Shown here: piece after piece, positions 42,357 through 51,670 of the stretch
Layout of the letters: the number at the start of each line of letters is the position of its first letter
How positions within the stretch are numbered: position 1 is the stretch's first letter
DNA from: an uncultured Eggerthellaceae bacterium
Lineage (GTDB): Bacteria; Actinomycetota; Coriobacteriia; Coriobacteriales; Eggerthellaceae
DNA: 64,000 bases
Assembly: GCA_947566075.1 (NCBI GenBank)
Contig: CANOIM010000007.1
Coordinates: 42,274 to 106,273, forward strand
Direction: 5' to 3'
Position numbers and translations under genes: made by a program
Notes under the pieces: generated by a model
What the model was told of the DNA's origin: nothing
The model's input: the letters and a program-made list of their open reading frames with translations, nothing else
The model's database searches: none

Positions 42357-45236
42357 ATGCTTGAGCAAGAGCTCATACTGGATAGATACCGGGTGATCGG
42401 CAAAGCAGGTTCGGGGGGATACGCCACCGTTCAGCATGCCTTCGACACCCATCTCAAGCGTGATGTTGCCATCAAATGCATTCGCATCACCCGGGCTGAT
42501 GTAGATGCCGCGAAGCGCACGGCTGCTCTGTTGCGGCAGATCGACCGGCCCCCTGAGGTCTCCATCCCCATTGGTAGTTCCCGGGTGATTCCTGCGGGCG
42601 GCTCTGCTGCTGCGCGCATCCATCGAGAATCCACCCGGAGCGTCTACCGGCGGCAGCGGAGCGGTCAGGCTGCCTTTGGTTCGGTGGAGGGTGTGCGCGC
42701 CAATGTGCTTCCCCAGGAACCTGGTTTCCTCAGCAAGCGGGAAGAGCGCCTTAAGCGAGGCCGAGATAGGAAGAGTGGCCGTGGTTCTGCCTTCGAGCCG
42801 CTTCCGAACCTTACGCAAGACATTCCTACGGAAGCCCCTCTGGATGAAGAGCCCATCGAAGAGGAGCGCATCTCCAAACCGCGGGAGATCCCTTCGCTCG
42901 TGGATATGCTGCCGGGGGCGATCAGCGGGGCGGGAGAAACGAAGATCAGCGGGGTGGATAGCGACGCGCTGAGCATCAACCTTGACCTGGAAGAGCTCCT
43001 CAGCCGTACGGAAGGGCGCGGACAGAAGGCGCTGGGGTCTGAACAGGAGCCAGCGGCTGATGCCAAAAAGGCGCTTTCGTTCCTGGATGCCATGGATGCG
43101 GAGGAGCGGGCGCGCTGGCAGCGCCAGGGAGATGCTGATCAAGATGATATCTATCATCGCAACCTGGCTCTGGGCGGCGTTCGCGAAACGGCACTGGTAG
43201 GAGAGGCTTCCCCCAGCATCACGGCAGTGGCTCAATGGCAGGCAAGCGCCCAGCATCAGCAGCGCCGCGAACAGGCCTTTCGGAGCCATAACGCTCGTCG
43301 CCCGAATGCCCCTTCGCCCTCTTCTTTGGCCAGTACGGCACCCAGCTCTGTTGAGTTAGCGCAGCTAGACACCGTTCCCGGGCTAGAAGAGGCGCGCACC
43401 GCCGCCCATCTGAACGATGCGAACATCGTCACCGTCTACGATTGCGTGGTGGAAGGCGACATGGCCTACGTCATCATGGAATACGTGGAAGGCAAGACGC
43501 TGGCGCGGATCATCCGTGAGCTGGGAGACGACATCACCCTGGATATGGTCAGCGCGGTGTTCGCAGGGGTGTCCCACGCTTTGGAAGTAGCCCATAAGTC
43601 GAACGTGCTGCACCTGGACATCAAGCCCGAGAACGTGGTGGTGAACAAGGAAGGGACCGTCAAGGTGACGGATTTCGGCCTGTCCACCCTGATGAACGAG
43701 AGCGGTCAAGGCAAGACCGGCGGCGGCACTATCGGGTACATGCCTTTGGAGCAGATGCGCCGCCAACCGTTGGATGTGCGCACGGATGAATGGGCGCTGG
43801 CCTCGCTCACCTATGAGATGCTCTCTGGCTCCAACCCGTTCCGCGCAAGCACGCTGGCGGACGCTGAGATAGCCATCGAAGATGCAGAGATCGTCCTGCC
43901 TTCCCGGTGCTGGGACGGGATGAGCGAAGCGGTGGATGACATCATGTTCACGGCGCTCTCCCCTGATTCTGACGGGCGCTTCGGCACCATCGCTGAATTC
44001 TCCAAGGCGCTCACACCGAACCTGGGCAGCGCGAAAGAGGGCGTCAAGCAGCTCTCCCGAGCTGTGGCCACGCTCCCGGCGGCGGCCACCTCAGATACTG
44101 CCGAGGATGGCGAAGATGGTCGCGGTGGCAAAGGCGGCTTCTTCGCAGGCTTGTTCGGGGGACGCGGGAAGGCTGAAGCTGCCAGTGCGGCCAGCGGAGT
44201 GGATGCGGGAGCAGGCGTAGCTGCAGAGCCCGCGGATCGGGAAGCGGCCCCTGCCGCTCACGGAGCGCGAGAGGAACGGGAGGAGCGCGAAGAGCGCTCC
44301 CAGCGTGAACCCCGTGCGCCTCGTCCGCCGCGAGAACCGTTGATCGATCGGCTGGGGGAGCGGGGCGCTGGATGGGTGAAGCGCCTCATGGCGGGTGTCT
44401 CAGCGGCCATGATCTCAGCGGTAGGCCTGCTCAATTTCCGGATGCAGTTCGGCGAAGGGACCACCCCTGCGGGCACCCAAGACACTACATTCGGTCTGTT
44501 CTCAACGGTGCCCCTGGCAGCGATTGTCATCCTTCTCCTGCTCGTGGCCCTGACGATATTCAAACCGAAGGCGGGGTTCTTGGGAGCCTACGGCGCTTTC
44601 GCGGTTTCCCTCATGTTCAGCCAAGCGTGGACTTGCGCACTGCTGCTGGTGATCGGGCTGGGTGCTTGGTGGTGGTTCGCGGGCCGAAGAAGCGACGGCT
44701 CTTGTACTCTGGTCATGATGACACCGCTGCTGGGTTCCGTTGGGTTCGCCGCGGTAGTACCCGTGGTGGCGGGCGCGGTCATGGACGTGCGTGAGGCGCT
44801 GGCGGCTTCGGCCGGGGCTGTGGTAAGCGCCATCGTGTTCGCCGCCCTGGGGTCTCAAAGCCTTGCGAATTGGGAAGTGTATTCGAACTTCATCGTTGCG
44901 GTGAACCCCGTCATCGCCGGTGCAGTTATCACGAATGGGTTGAACGAGACCCTTGCTAGCGCAGTCACCTGGATCGTTGCTGGGTCATGGCTGTTGGGAG
45001 CGGGGGCATTCTCGCTCTTCTGCCTTCGGGGCACCAAGGCGTTCGATATCGTGGGCTCGGTGGTGTGCGGGGTGATCATCATCTGCGGGATGCTGGTGCT
45101 GCCGCCGTTGGTGGGCGTGCAGAATGCCCTCATGCCGCTGTCTGTGGCGGGGGCCCTTGTGCCCGCGCTCATAGGGGTTGCCTTCGCGGTGGCGAACGTG
45201 ACCGATCGCGTGCGCATGGCAGAAGGGGAGTGGTAG
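42357..45236 (+). CDS. membrane Ser/Thr protein kinase with a large N-lobe insertion
   Basis: 959 aa from ATG 42357 (MLEQELILDRYRVIGKAG). The glycine loop is GKAGSGGYATV and the ATP-binding lysine is K40 (DVAIKCIRI). The helix-C glutamate segment, LEEARTAAHLNDANIVTVYD, comes only near residue 342. About 290 residues of charged, mostly disordered sequence (SKREERLKRGRDRKSGRGS, ITAVAQWQASAQHQQRRE) are therefore inserted within the N-lobe. The catalytic loop is HLDIKPEN (H419-D421, Leu replacing the usual Arg of HRD), then DFGLS and GYMPLEQM. A charged linker and about nine membrane helices (from about 671) complete it. It is an unusual Hanks-type kinase; the inserted region may be regulatory. 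A REPIN follows its stop. Confidence 0.88.
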   Translation: MLEQELILDRYRVIGKAGSGGYATVQHAFDTHLKRDVAIKCIRITRADVDAAKRTAALLRQIDRPPEVSIPIGSSRVIPAGGSAAARIHRESTRSVYRRQRSGQAAFGSVEGVRANVLPQEPGFLSKREERLKRGRDRKSGRGSAFEPLPNLTQDIPTEAPLDEEPIEEERISKPREIPSLVDMLPGAISGAGETKISGVDSDALSINLDLEELLSRTEGRGQKALGSEQEPAADAKKALSFLDAMDAEERARWQRQGDADQDDIYHRNLALGGVRETALVGEASPSITAVAQWQASAQHQQRREQAFRSHNARRPNAPSPSSLASTAPSSVELAQLDTVPGLEEARTAAHLNDANIVTVYDCVVEGDMAYVIMEYVEGKTLARIIRELGDDITLDMVSAVFAGVSHALEVAHKSNVLHLDIKPENVVVNKEGTVKVTDFGLSTLMNESGQGKTGGGTIGYMPLEQMRRQPLDVRTDEWALASLTYEMLSGSNPFRASTLADAEIAIEDAEIVLPSRCWDGMSEAVDDIMFTALSPDSDGRFGTIAEFSKALTPNLGSAKEGVKQLSRAVATLPAAATSDTAEDGEDGRGGKGGFFAGLFGGRGKAEAASAASGVDAGAGVAAEPADREAAPAAHGAREEREEREERSQREPRAPRPPREPLIDRLGERGAGWVKRLMAGVSAAMISAVGLLNFRMQFGEGTTPAGTQDTTFGLFSTVPLAAIVILLLLVALTIFKPKAGFLGAYGAFAVSLMFSQAWTCALLLVIGLGAWWWFAGRRSDGSCTLVMMTPLLGSVGFAAVVPVVAGAVMDVREALAASAGAVVSAIVFAALGSQSLANWEVYSNFIVAVNPVIAGAVITNGLNETLASAVTWIVAGSWLLGAGAFSLFCLRGTKAFDIVGSVVCGVIIICGMLVLPPLVGVQNALMPLSVAGALVPALIGVAFAVANVTDRVRMAEGEW

Positions 45237-45237
45237 C

Positions 45238-45339
45238 GGACAACGGGGACGTAGGCTATTGTCCTGTCTTCCCAAAGAGGCTTGCCAGCTCAGTTGCTGT
45301 TATCGGAAAACAGGACAATAGCCTACGTCCCCGTTGTCC
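45238..45339. repeat. REPIN-like palindrome 6
   Basis: Arms 45238-45267 and 45310-45339 are 30-bp perfect complements (GGACAACGGGGACGTAGGCT start). The centre CTTCCCAAAGAGGCTTGCC...ATCGGAAA is the intact form of the sequence split by the IS at 53121. Confidence 0.93.
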
Positions 45340-45398
45340 CGTCTTGCTGGTATCCTGAACCTAGCACGCAGCAAGGCTTTGGGGAAAGGGGATGCGCC

Positions 45399-46658
45399 AT
45401 GGCTGATGAGACGTTGCCTTCCAAGGAGACCCAACCTGTCGAAGCGGAAACTACCCCCGATCAAGTGCCAGATCAGCCGGAGGCTGACCAGACTCCGGTT
45501 AAGTCAGTGGCTCCAGAGCAACTAGCCGAGAGCACGCAAAGCGCTCCCCGGAAGAGGAACTACAAGGCCCTCACCATCGCTTTGGCCGTGTTCTCCATCG
45601 CCGTCTTCGCAGGCATCGGCCTGGTCATCTTCAACGCCACGGGGACATCGGCTGCCGAAAAGGCCATGGCGGATGCTCTGGCCCAAGACCAAGCCATCAC
45701 CGAACGGGTCATTTCCAGCGCTTGGGGTGAGCAGCGCGGGTTCACCACCACGGATGTGGACGTGCGGGACTTCGATCGTGGGTTCTTGGCGCCCATCGCT
45801 ACGGCTACGGTTTCTGTAGCGGCAACGAATGGATCTTTCGAGCTTCGTGACACCTTCGCTGTAACCTGTGAAGACCAGGGCTTTGGCTGGACCATCACCC
45901 AGGCTGATCTTGAGAAGGATACCTATCAACCCATTGCCGAGCTGTCGGATGAGGCGCTGCTGGCCAACCTGCCTGCCATCATGGCGAAGGCGGATGAGGT
46001 GAATGATAGCTTGGCTTTCGTCAATCCGCTGAAGGTGGCAGATTTCTTCAGTGTTGATACGGAAGCTACCGTGGTGAGCAATGAGTTCGATGAAGGCGCA
46101 GAGGAGGCTACTCTCGAGCTGACGCGCCTGGTGGATGGCGTTGCCCATAAGGGTAAGCTTGATGTTCTGATGGGCTGGGATACCCAAGTTGATCCTCCCG
46201 ATTGGAAGCTGATCGACGTGACCCCGATAGGTGATACCGAAGGGGCTATGGGCTCGGTGGTGCGAGAGGGATTGTCTGCCTACGCTACAGGAGCGGATGA
46301 AGCTGAGGCAGCTGAACAGGAGACGGGCGGAGGAAGCTTCTGGGTCACCTTCATGACGCGGATGCTCGGTCAAGAGAGCTCGCCCTATGTGCGCATCGGC
46401 TTCACGAATATCGCTGGCAACGATACAGATATGCAATTCACGGTCATCTCCAATGAAACGGGAGATACGCTCTACGAATCACCGCGCATCGCCCCAGGGA
46501 TGTGCCTTGACTTCCTCACGCTTGCCGAACCCCTTGAACCTGGCGATCATCCCGTTACGGTTCAATATACTGCCTACGGAGACGGTTGGCGCTATTTGGA
46601 TACCACTAACGTGAGCCGCGATTGCCATATCTATGTGACGGAGGACATGCAGTTATGA
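45399..46658 (+). CDS. membrane-anchored protein with repeated extracellular domains, unknown
   Basis: 419 aa from ATG 45399, preceded by GGGGAAAGGGG. An acidic, Pro/Thr/Glu-rich N-terminus (about 1-55) precedes one membrane helix (ALTIALAVFSIAVFAGIGLVIF, about 63-84). The outside region contains two or more beta-rich domains. The last 100 residues (YVRIGFTNIAGNDTDMQF, then DTLYESPRIAPGMCLDFLTL and LEPGDHPVTVQYTAY) resemble the C-terminal domain of the protein at 49519. The stop overlaps the purB start by four bases. The function is unknown. Confidence 0.75.
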   Translation: MADETLPSKETQPVEAETTPDQVPDQPEADQTPVKSVAPEQLAESTQSAPRKRNYKALTIALAVFSIAVFAGIGLVIFNATGTSAAEKAMADALAQDQAITERVISSAWGEQRGFTTTDVDVRDFDRGFLAPIATATVSVAATNGSFELRDTFAVTCEDQGFGWTITQADLEKDTYQPIAELSDEALLANLPAIMAKADEVNDSLAFVNPLKVADFFSVDTEATVVSNEFDEGAEEATLELTRLVDGVAHKGKLDVLMGWDTQVDPPDWKLIDVTPIGDTEGAMGSVVREGLSAYATGADEAEAAEQETGGGSFWVTFMTRMLGQESSPYVRIGFTNIAGNDTDMQFTVISNETGDTLYESPRIAPGMCLDFLTLAEPLEPGDHPVTVQYTAYGDGWRYLDTTNVSRDCHIYVTEDMQL

Positions 46659-48019
46659 TCAACCGCTATACCCTGCCCGAGATGGGCCACATCTGGGACT
46701 TTCAGAACAAGTTCGACATCTGGCGTGAGATAGAGGTGTTGGCCTGCGAGGCCCAGGCAGAGCTGGGCACCATTGGCATCACCGCCGAAGAGGCTCAGTG
46801 GATCCGGGACCATGCGGCAGCTGACGCGGCGCGCATCTCAGAGATAGAGAAGACCACGAACCATGATGTCATCGCCTTCACCACGAACATGGCTGAGAAC
46901 ATCGATGCAGATATCCCGGAGGGCCAAGAGAAGCCTAGTCGCTGGGTGCATTTCGGCATGACCTCCTCTGACCTGGGGGATACGGCCTTGAGCTATCAGA
47001 TCGTCCAGGCCATCAATCTTATCATCGCGGATATCCGTCGGTTGGGTGCCACCTGCAAGCGACGCGCCTTCGAATTGCGGGACACTCTCTGCGTGGGCCG
47101 CACCCACGGTATCCATGCAGAACCCATGACCTTCGGCATGAAGTTCGGCAGCTGGGCCTGGGCGCTCCATCGTTGCTTGGTGCGCATGGAAGAGGCGCGC
47201 GAAGTGGCCGCGGTGGGGGCCATTTCCGGTGCTGTGGGCACGTACTCTAGCATCGATCCCTTCGTGGAAAGGTATGTTTGCGAACGGTTGGGCTTGACCC
47301 CTGATCCCCTTTCCACTCAGGTGCTGGCTCGGGACCGCCATGCCCAGGTGGCAGCGGCTTTGGCCGTGACGGCCTCCACCTTGGAGAGCATCGCCATGCA
47401 GGTGCGGCTGCTTCAGCAGTCAGATGTGATCGAAGCCGAAGAGCCGTTCACCAAGGGCCAGAAGGGCTCTTCCGCCATGCCTCATAAGCGCAACCCTATC
47501 ACGGCAGAGCGTGTCTGCGGCATGGCCCGCATCGTGAAGGCGAATGCCCAGGTGGCCTTCGATGACGTAGCCCTTTGGTACGAGCGGGATATCTCCCACT
47601 CTAGCGCTGAGCGCATCGCCCTGGCGGACAGCTTCATCGCACTGGACTATATGTTCTCCAAGATGCAGTGGATGCTAGATGGGCTCAACGTGTACCCGGC
47701 GAAGATGGAGCACAACCTCTGGCGCACTCGCGGACTCATCTTCTCCAGCAAGATGTTATTGGCGTTGGTGGAAGCGGGCATGACCCGCGAAGATGCCTAT
47801 GTGGTGGTGCAGCGCAACGCCATGGAGGTGTGGGAGGATATTCAGAACGCGGTGGATGGCCCCTCTTTCAAGGACCGCATCCTGGCCGATGAGAAGGTCC
47901 AAGAGCTCCTGAGCGAAGGCAGCCTGACAGAAGCCCAGGTAGACGCCATCTTCAATCCGCAAGCCTTCCTCACCCGCGTAGGCGTGGTGTTCGACCGCTT
48001 GGAACCGTTGGAATTCTAG
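46655..48019 (+). CDS. purB: adenylosuccinate lyase
   Basis: 454 aa tetrameric enzyme of the fumarase/aspartase superfamily. It cleaves SAICAR and adenylosuccinate, releasing fumarate. The ATG at 46655 overlaps the preceding stop (ATGA). Active-site blocks are GMTSSDLGDTALSYQ, GRTHGIHAEPMTFGMKF (general base His) and the signature GSSAMPHKRNP (about 271-281). The length is normal. purA and purD lie at the other end of the window. Confidence 0.97.
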   Translation: MINRYTLPEMGHIWDFQNKFDIWREIEVLACEAQAELGTIGITAEEAQWIRDHAAADAARISEIEKTTNHDVIAFTTNMAENIDADIPEGQEKPSRWVHFGMTSSDLGDTALSYQIVQAINLIIADIRRLGATCKRRAFELRDTLCVGRTHGIHAEPMTFGMKFGSWAWALHRCLVRMEEAREVAAVGAISGAVGTYSSIDPFVERYVCERLGLTPDPLSTQVLARDRHAQVAAALAVTASTLESIAMQVRLLQQSDVIEAEEPFTKGQKGSSAMPHKRNPITAERVCGMARIVKANAQVAFDDVALWYERDISHSSAERIALADSFIALDYMFSKMQWMLDGLNVYPAKMEHNLWRTRGLIFSSKMLLALVEAGMTREDAYVVVQRNAMEVWEDIQNAVDGPSFKDRILADEKVQELLSEGSLTEAQVDAIFNPQAFLTRVGVVFDRLEPLEF

Positions 48020-48032
48020 AACACCTCTGCCC

Positions 48033-49349
48033 TTAGACCTGGTTCGGGAATCGCAGGGTGATGGTGGTTCCCGCGCCGGGGGTGGAAAGCACCATCATAG
48101 AGGCCCCTTCGCCATAGAACCCATGCATCCGGTCATGAACGTTCTTGACGGCGATCCCTAAGCCCGTTTCTGATCGGGGATGCATGATGGAATCGCAGGT
48201 TTCCTGATCCATGCCCACGCCGTCATCCTGCACGTCCACCACCACGTCCCGGCCTTCCACCATGGCGGTGATGCGCACCGTCAGCAGGCCTTCAGGAGGC
48301 ATGGCGTGCTTGACGGCGTTCTCTACCATGGGTTGCAAGAGGAAGGGCGGTACGAGCATCTCTTGGATGTCTTCTGCGTCTTTCCCCAGGTCAACCTCCA
48401 TCTTCAGGCGGTCTTCGCCGAACCGGGCCACTTCGAACATGAAGTAGCGCTGGGTTTGCTCGAGCTCCTTCGCCAAACGGATCTTGTCCTGAGAGTTCTC
48501 CAAGGTAGAGCGGTAGAACACGGCGAATTCGCGCAAGAGTAGGCGGGCCTTCGGCGGGTCAGTGCGGATGAGCGATGCGATGGTGTTGATGGTGTTGAAC
48601 AGGAAATGCGGGTTGATCTGGTTCTGGAGCATCTTGAGCTCCATGGAAGTGGCCAGGTCTCGTTGACGCTCCAGCTCCGCGGCGGCTATCTGGGTGGAGA
48701 GCAGCGTGCCGAAGCCCTGAGCGATGGATTTCTGGGTCTCGGTGATCTTGCGAGCGCTGCGATAGTAGAACTTGAGCGTTCCGAAGATCTCACGGCCTAC
48801 GATGAGGGGGATGATGATGGCCGCCTCGATGACCGTGGGACCTTCGGGAAAGCCGATGTCTTCGTGGGTGTAGATGACCCGGGGCACTCCTTCGGCTATG
48901 ACTCCATGGGTGGCCTGGGTGCGGATGTTCGCACCGGAAGGGTTATCCGCTTCCATATACCCGGCGTAGCCCAAGATCACCGCGCGGTCAGTGATGGCAA
49001 CGGCAATGGCCTGGGTGCTGGGCAGCAGGTATTCGCAGATCTTCTGGGCGGCAGCTTGGTCAAGACCGTTGCTGGTGAGGTCAACCATGGTGGAAGAGAG
49101 GCGCAACATGGCGTCGGTCTGGCGCGCACGGATGGAATCCGGATCAAGCAGCAAGCGCATGATAATGGCAACGCTGATGGTGAAGATGAGCCCGGCGGTG
49201 ATCACCACGGGAATGGAGCTGGGGCTAGAGAAGATGGTCCAGAGCAGCGTGACGCCCGCCAGGAGCGCTACCAACCCGGCTAGCATCTCCAAAGAGAGCG
49301 GCCGTGGCACCATATGGCGGATGCGCTTCTTGCTATCAAAGGTTCTCAC
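48033..49349 (-). CDS. LytS-like sensor histidine kinase with GAF domain
   Basis: 438 aa using GTG at 49349, preceded by GGAGCAGGAG; a longer reading from 49460 has no such site. Two membrane helices (about 20-65) are followed by a GAF-like domain (about 85-210). The His_kinase phosphoacceptor is H248 in LQNQINPHFLFNTIN, and the HATPase has N-box PMVENAVKHAM and DDGVGM. This is the LytS/YehU type, which normally pairs with a LytTR response regulator. None lies next to it here: purB is convergent on one side, and a divergent membrane-protein gene is on the other. Confidence 0.9.
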   Translation of the reverse strand: MRTFDSKKRIRHMVPRPLSLEMLAGLVALLAGVTLLWTIFSSPSSIPVVITAGLIFTISVAIIMRLLLDPDSIRARQTDAMLRLSSTMVDLTSNGLDQAAAQKICEYLLPSTQAIAVAITDRAVILGYAGYMEADNPSGANIRTQATHGVIAEGVPRVIYTHEDIGFPEGPTVIEAAIIIPLIVGREIFGTLKFYYRSARKITETQKSIAQGFGTLLSTQIAAAELERQRDLATSMELKMLQNQINPHFLFNTINTIASLIRTDPPKARLLLREFAVFYRSTLENSQDKIRLAKELEQTQRYFMFEVARFGEDRLKMEVDLGKDAEDIQEMLVPPFLLQPMVENAVKHAMPPEGLLTVRITAMVEGRDVVVDVQDDGVGMDQETCDSIMHPRSETGLGIAVKNVHDRMHGFYGEGASMMVLSTPGAGTTITLRFPNQV

Positions 49350-49518
49350 GTTCGGTCTCCTGCTCCCGCTTCGCCAGCTTTCTAGCCCCCGAGAGGATGA
49401 AAGCTGCATTCTACACAACACATTTTTTACAAAAGATACCTGAACCGTTAATATACTCACAGCTTATTATGCTCTTTATGGGCGCAATGAGAATTCGGCG
49501 AAGAACAAGGAAGCGCAC

Positions 49519-50319
49519 ATGACGGGAAACATGCAGAACGGACCGGCATCCCAGGGGGGCGTCCCCGGGCACGCTTCGAATGCACAGGCACCGCAGCCGG
49601 TGCCCCAGTCCTATAGCGGGCAATCAGCTCAGAATCAGCCTTTGCAGGGTCAGCCTGCACAGGGTCATCCTCAGCAGTTCCAGCAACCCTACGGTCAGCC
49701 CCCGGCGGGGCAGCCTGAGCGACGCCCTTTCCCCGGTGGAGATGCTCCTCAAGGGCAAGCGCCCCATCAGCCTCAGCAGGCTGTTCGGCAAGAGCCGCCT
49801 GCGGCTAAGCCTGGCCGGAGCGCCAAGGGCAAGCGGAACATCATCATCGCCATTTGCGCGGCGGTGGTCATCGTCATCATAGCGGGGGCGCTCGTGTTCG
49901 CGAACGTTTCCGGGAACGCCTTCTTTGATTCCTCTGCCCAGGAAGGTCAGCCGTCCTACAAGACTCCTGAGGAGATAGAAGCAGAGCGCAACCGTCAGAT
50001 GGAAGAGGGCATGCTCAACATCTCCATTGCCAGCGTGATCGAATTCGAGAACGGCACCTCTCCGGGAACGGCCTTCATCGAGAACGTGCCTTCCAATAAG
50101 TACGTGCTCAAAGTGACCATCACCACTGATAATAACGGCGAAGTGGTCTATCAGTCCGGTGGCATCAAGCCTGACAGCTTCATCGAGACCATCACCCTGT
50201 CCAAACCTTTGGCAGCGGGCACGTATCCGGCAACCGCTACGTTCGTTGCCTATAACCCTGACACCTTGCAGGAGGTAGGCCAGGCGAACGCCAAGGTCAC
50301 GCTGGTCGTCAAGCAGTAG
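49519..50319 (+). CDS. Gln/Pro-rich membrane protein with extracellular beta domain
   Basis: 266 aa. The first 105 residues are low-complexity (Q, P, G, A; units such as QPAQGHPQQFQQPYGQPPAG), then a basic RSAKGKR and a membrane helix (NIIIAICAAVVIVIIAGALVFA, about 112-133). The outside C-terminal domain (NGEVVYQSGGIKPDSFIETI, then LAAGTYPATATFVAY) is a beta-sandwich-like unit resembling the end of the protein at 45399. AAGGAAG precedes the ATG. It is divergent from the LytS-like kinase. The function is unknown. Confidence 0.72.
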   Translation: MTGNMQNGPASQGGVPGHASNAQAPQPVPQSYSGQSAQNQPLQGQPAQGHPQQFQQPYGQPPAGQPERRPFPGGDAPQGQAPHQPQQAVRQEPPAAKPGRSAKGKRNIIIAICAAVVIVIIAGALVFANVSGNAFFDSSAQEGQPSYKTPEEIEAERNRQMEEGMLNISIASVIEFENGTSPGTAFIENVPSNKYVLKVTITTDNNGEVVYQSGGIKPDSFIETITLSKPLAAGTYPATATFVAYNPDTLQEVGQANAKVTLVVKQ

Positions 50320-50352
50320 CCTTGATGGCTGCAAGGGAAGAGGCCTGAAACC

Positions 50353-51666
50353 GTGAAACCGGCAGTAGTCATCCCTACGTTCATCACGGGTGCGCGGCGC
50401 CGTAGTGAGACCAAGGGCATCGTGGGGAACTACGACCACGCCACTAACATCAATGATGAAGGCGAATTGGACCGATGCCTTGCATCCCTGGAGTGCGTTG
50501 AGAATCTTGGGCTGGTCATCCTGCTAGTAGCGGCTGATCGCTCACTAGAAGCAGAGGCTCTGGCGAAGGTTCGCAAGACCGCTGCAGCGCACCAGCAGCT
50601 CTCCACCTTGGTGATCGGCTCGGTAGAGCTGGCGCTCGTTCGCCAGAGAATGGAGCAGCTGGGTATCACGAATGTGAACCAGCAGATCGGCCTCAGGGGC
50701 TATGGGGCGGTGCGCAACCTGGGGTTGGTGGTGGCGAACACCCTAGGGTTCGACGCTGTCATTTTCCTGGATGATGATGAGGTCATAGATGACCCTGACT
50801 TCATGCGCAAGGCAGCCTACGGCTTAGGTAAGCTCACCAAGAAGGGCGTGCCTATTCTGGCGAAGACCGGCTACTACATCAATGACCAAGGCTCCTACTA
50901 TTCCAAGTGGGAAGATCGTTGGTACAACCGGTTCTGGCAGCAGGGGAGCGCCTTCAATGACTGGATCCGCCATGCCATGGCAGGTCCGCGGCTCTCCCGC
51001 AGCAACCATGTCTGCGGTGGCTGCTTGGCCATCCATAAGGAAGCATTCCGGCGTTTGGCCTTTGACCCGTGGATCCCTCGGGGTGAAGACCTTGACTACA
51101 TGCTAGACCTGCGCATGTATGGGTCTGATATCTGGTTCGACAACCAATGGCAGCTGCGTCATCTACCGCCTAAGACCAAGCATGAGGGGGCGCGCTTCCG
51201 CCAAGACATCTTCCGTTGGCTCTACGAACATGCGAAGCTGGAATACAGCCATTCCCTCATTGACCTTTTGCGCATCACGCCGCAATCCTTGAAGCCCTAT
51301 CCGGGGCCATTCCTGGAGCGAGGCCTTTCTCGGCGCATCGCCATCACGGCATTCCTGCGCAGCCTGGTGCGGCCAGACAAGAAGGCTTACCGGCGGGCGG
51401 CGAAGGAGGCCATGGGTGAGGCGCGGCGGTACGCCGAGCAGAACTGCGCGAACTACTTCGAATTCCAACGCACTTGGCCACAGATCATGGAACGGATGGA
51501 TTCTGACCGCATGCTGACCACCGCTCTGGTGCAGTCGGCGCTGTTGGAGCAAGAGCCCTCCTTGGATCCAGCGAACCTGACGGAAGAGCCGCAGGTGCCC
51601 GGCCGGGAAGCGAATGTGGACCCAGGTGCCACCAGTCAGATCCGGCTTGACCTCAAGGACGCCTGA
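50353..51666 (+). CDS. glycosyltransferase family 2-like protein
   Basis: 437 aa, GTG start. The GT-A fold begins VVIPTFITGARRR; the metal-binding motif is DDDE (residues 140-143) in FDAVIFLDDDEV; a later acidic catalytic region is PRGEDLDYMLDLRMYG. No signal peptide is present, and there is a basic C-terminal helical region followed by a Pro/Glu tail. It probably transfers a sugar in envelope or glycoprotein synthesis; donor and acceptor are unknown. The permease gene begins five bases after its stop. Confidence 0.82.
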   Translation: MKPAVVIPTFITGARRRSETKGIVGNYDHATNINDEGELDRCLASLECVENLGLVILLVAADRSLEAEALAKVRKTAAAHQQLSTLVIGSVELALVRQRMEQLGITNVNQQIGLRGYGAVRNLGLVVANTLGFDAVIFLDDDEVIDDPDFMRKAAYGLGKLTKKGVPILAKTGYYINDQGSYYSKWEDRWYNRFWQQGSAFNDWIRHAMAGPRLSRSNHVCGGCLAIHKEAFRRLAFDPWIPRGEDLDYMLDLRMYGSDIWFDNQWQLRHLPPKTKHEGARFRQDIFRWLYEHAKLEYSHSLIDLLRITPQSLKPYPGPFLERGLSRRIAITAFLRSLVRPDKKAYRRAAKEAMGEARRYAEQNCANYFEFQRTWPQIMERMDSDRMLTTALVQSALLEQEPSLDPANLTEEPQVPGREANVDPGATSQIRLDLKDA

Positions 51667-51670
51667 GTCT

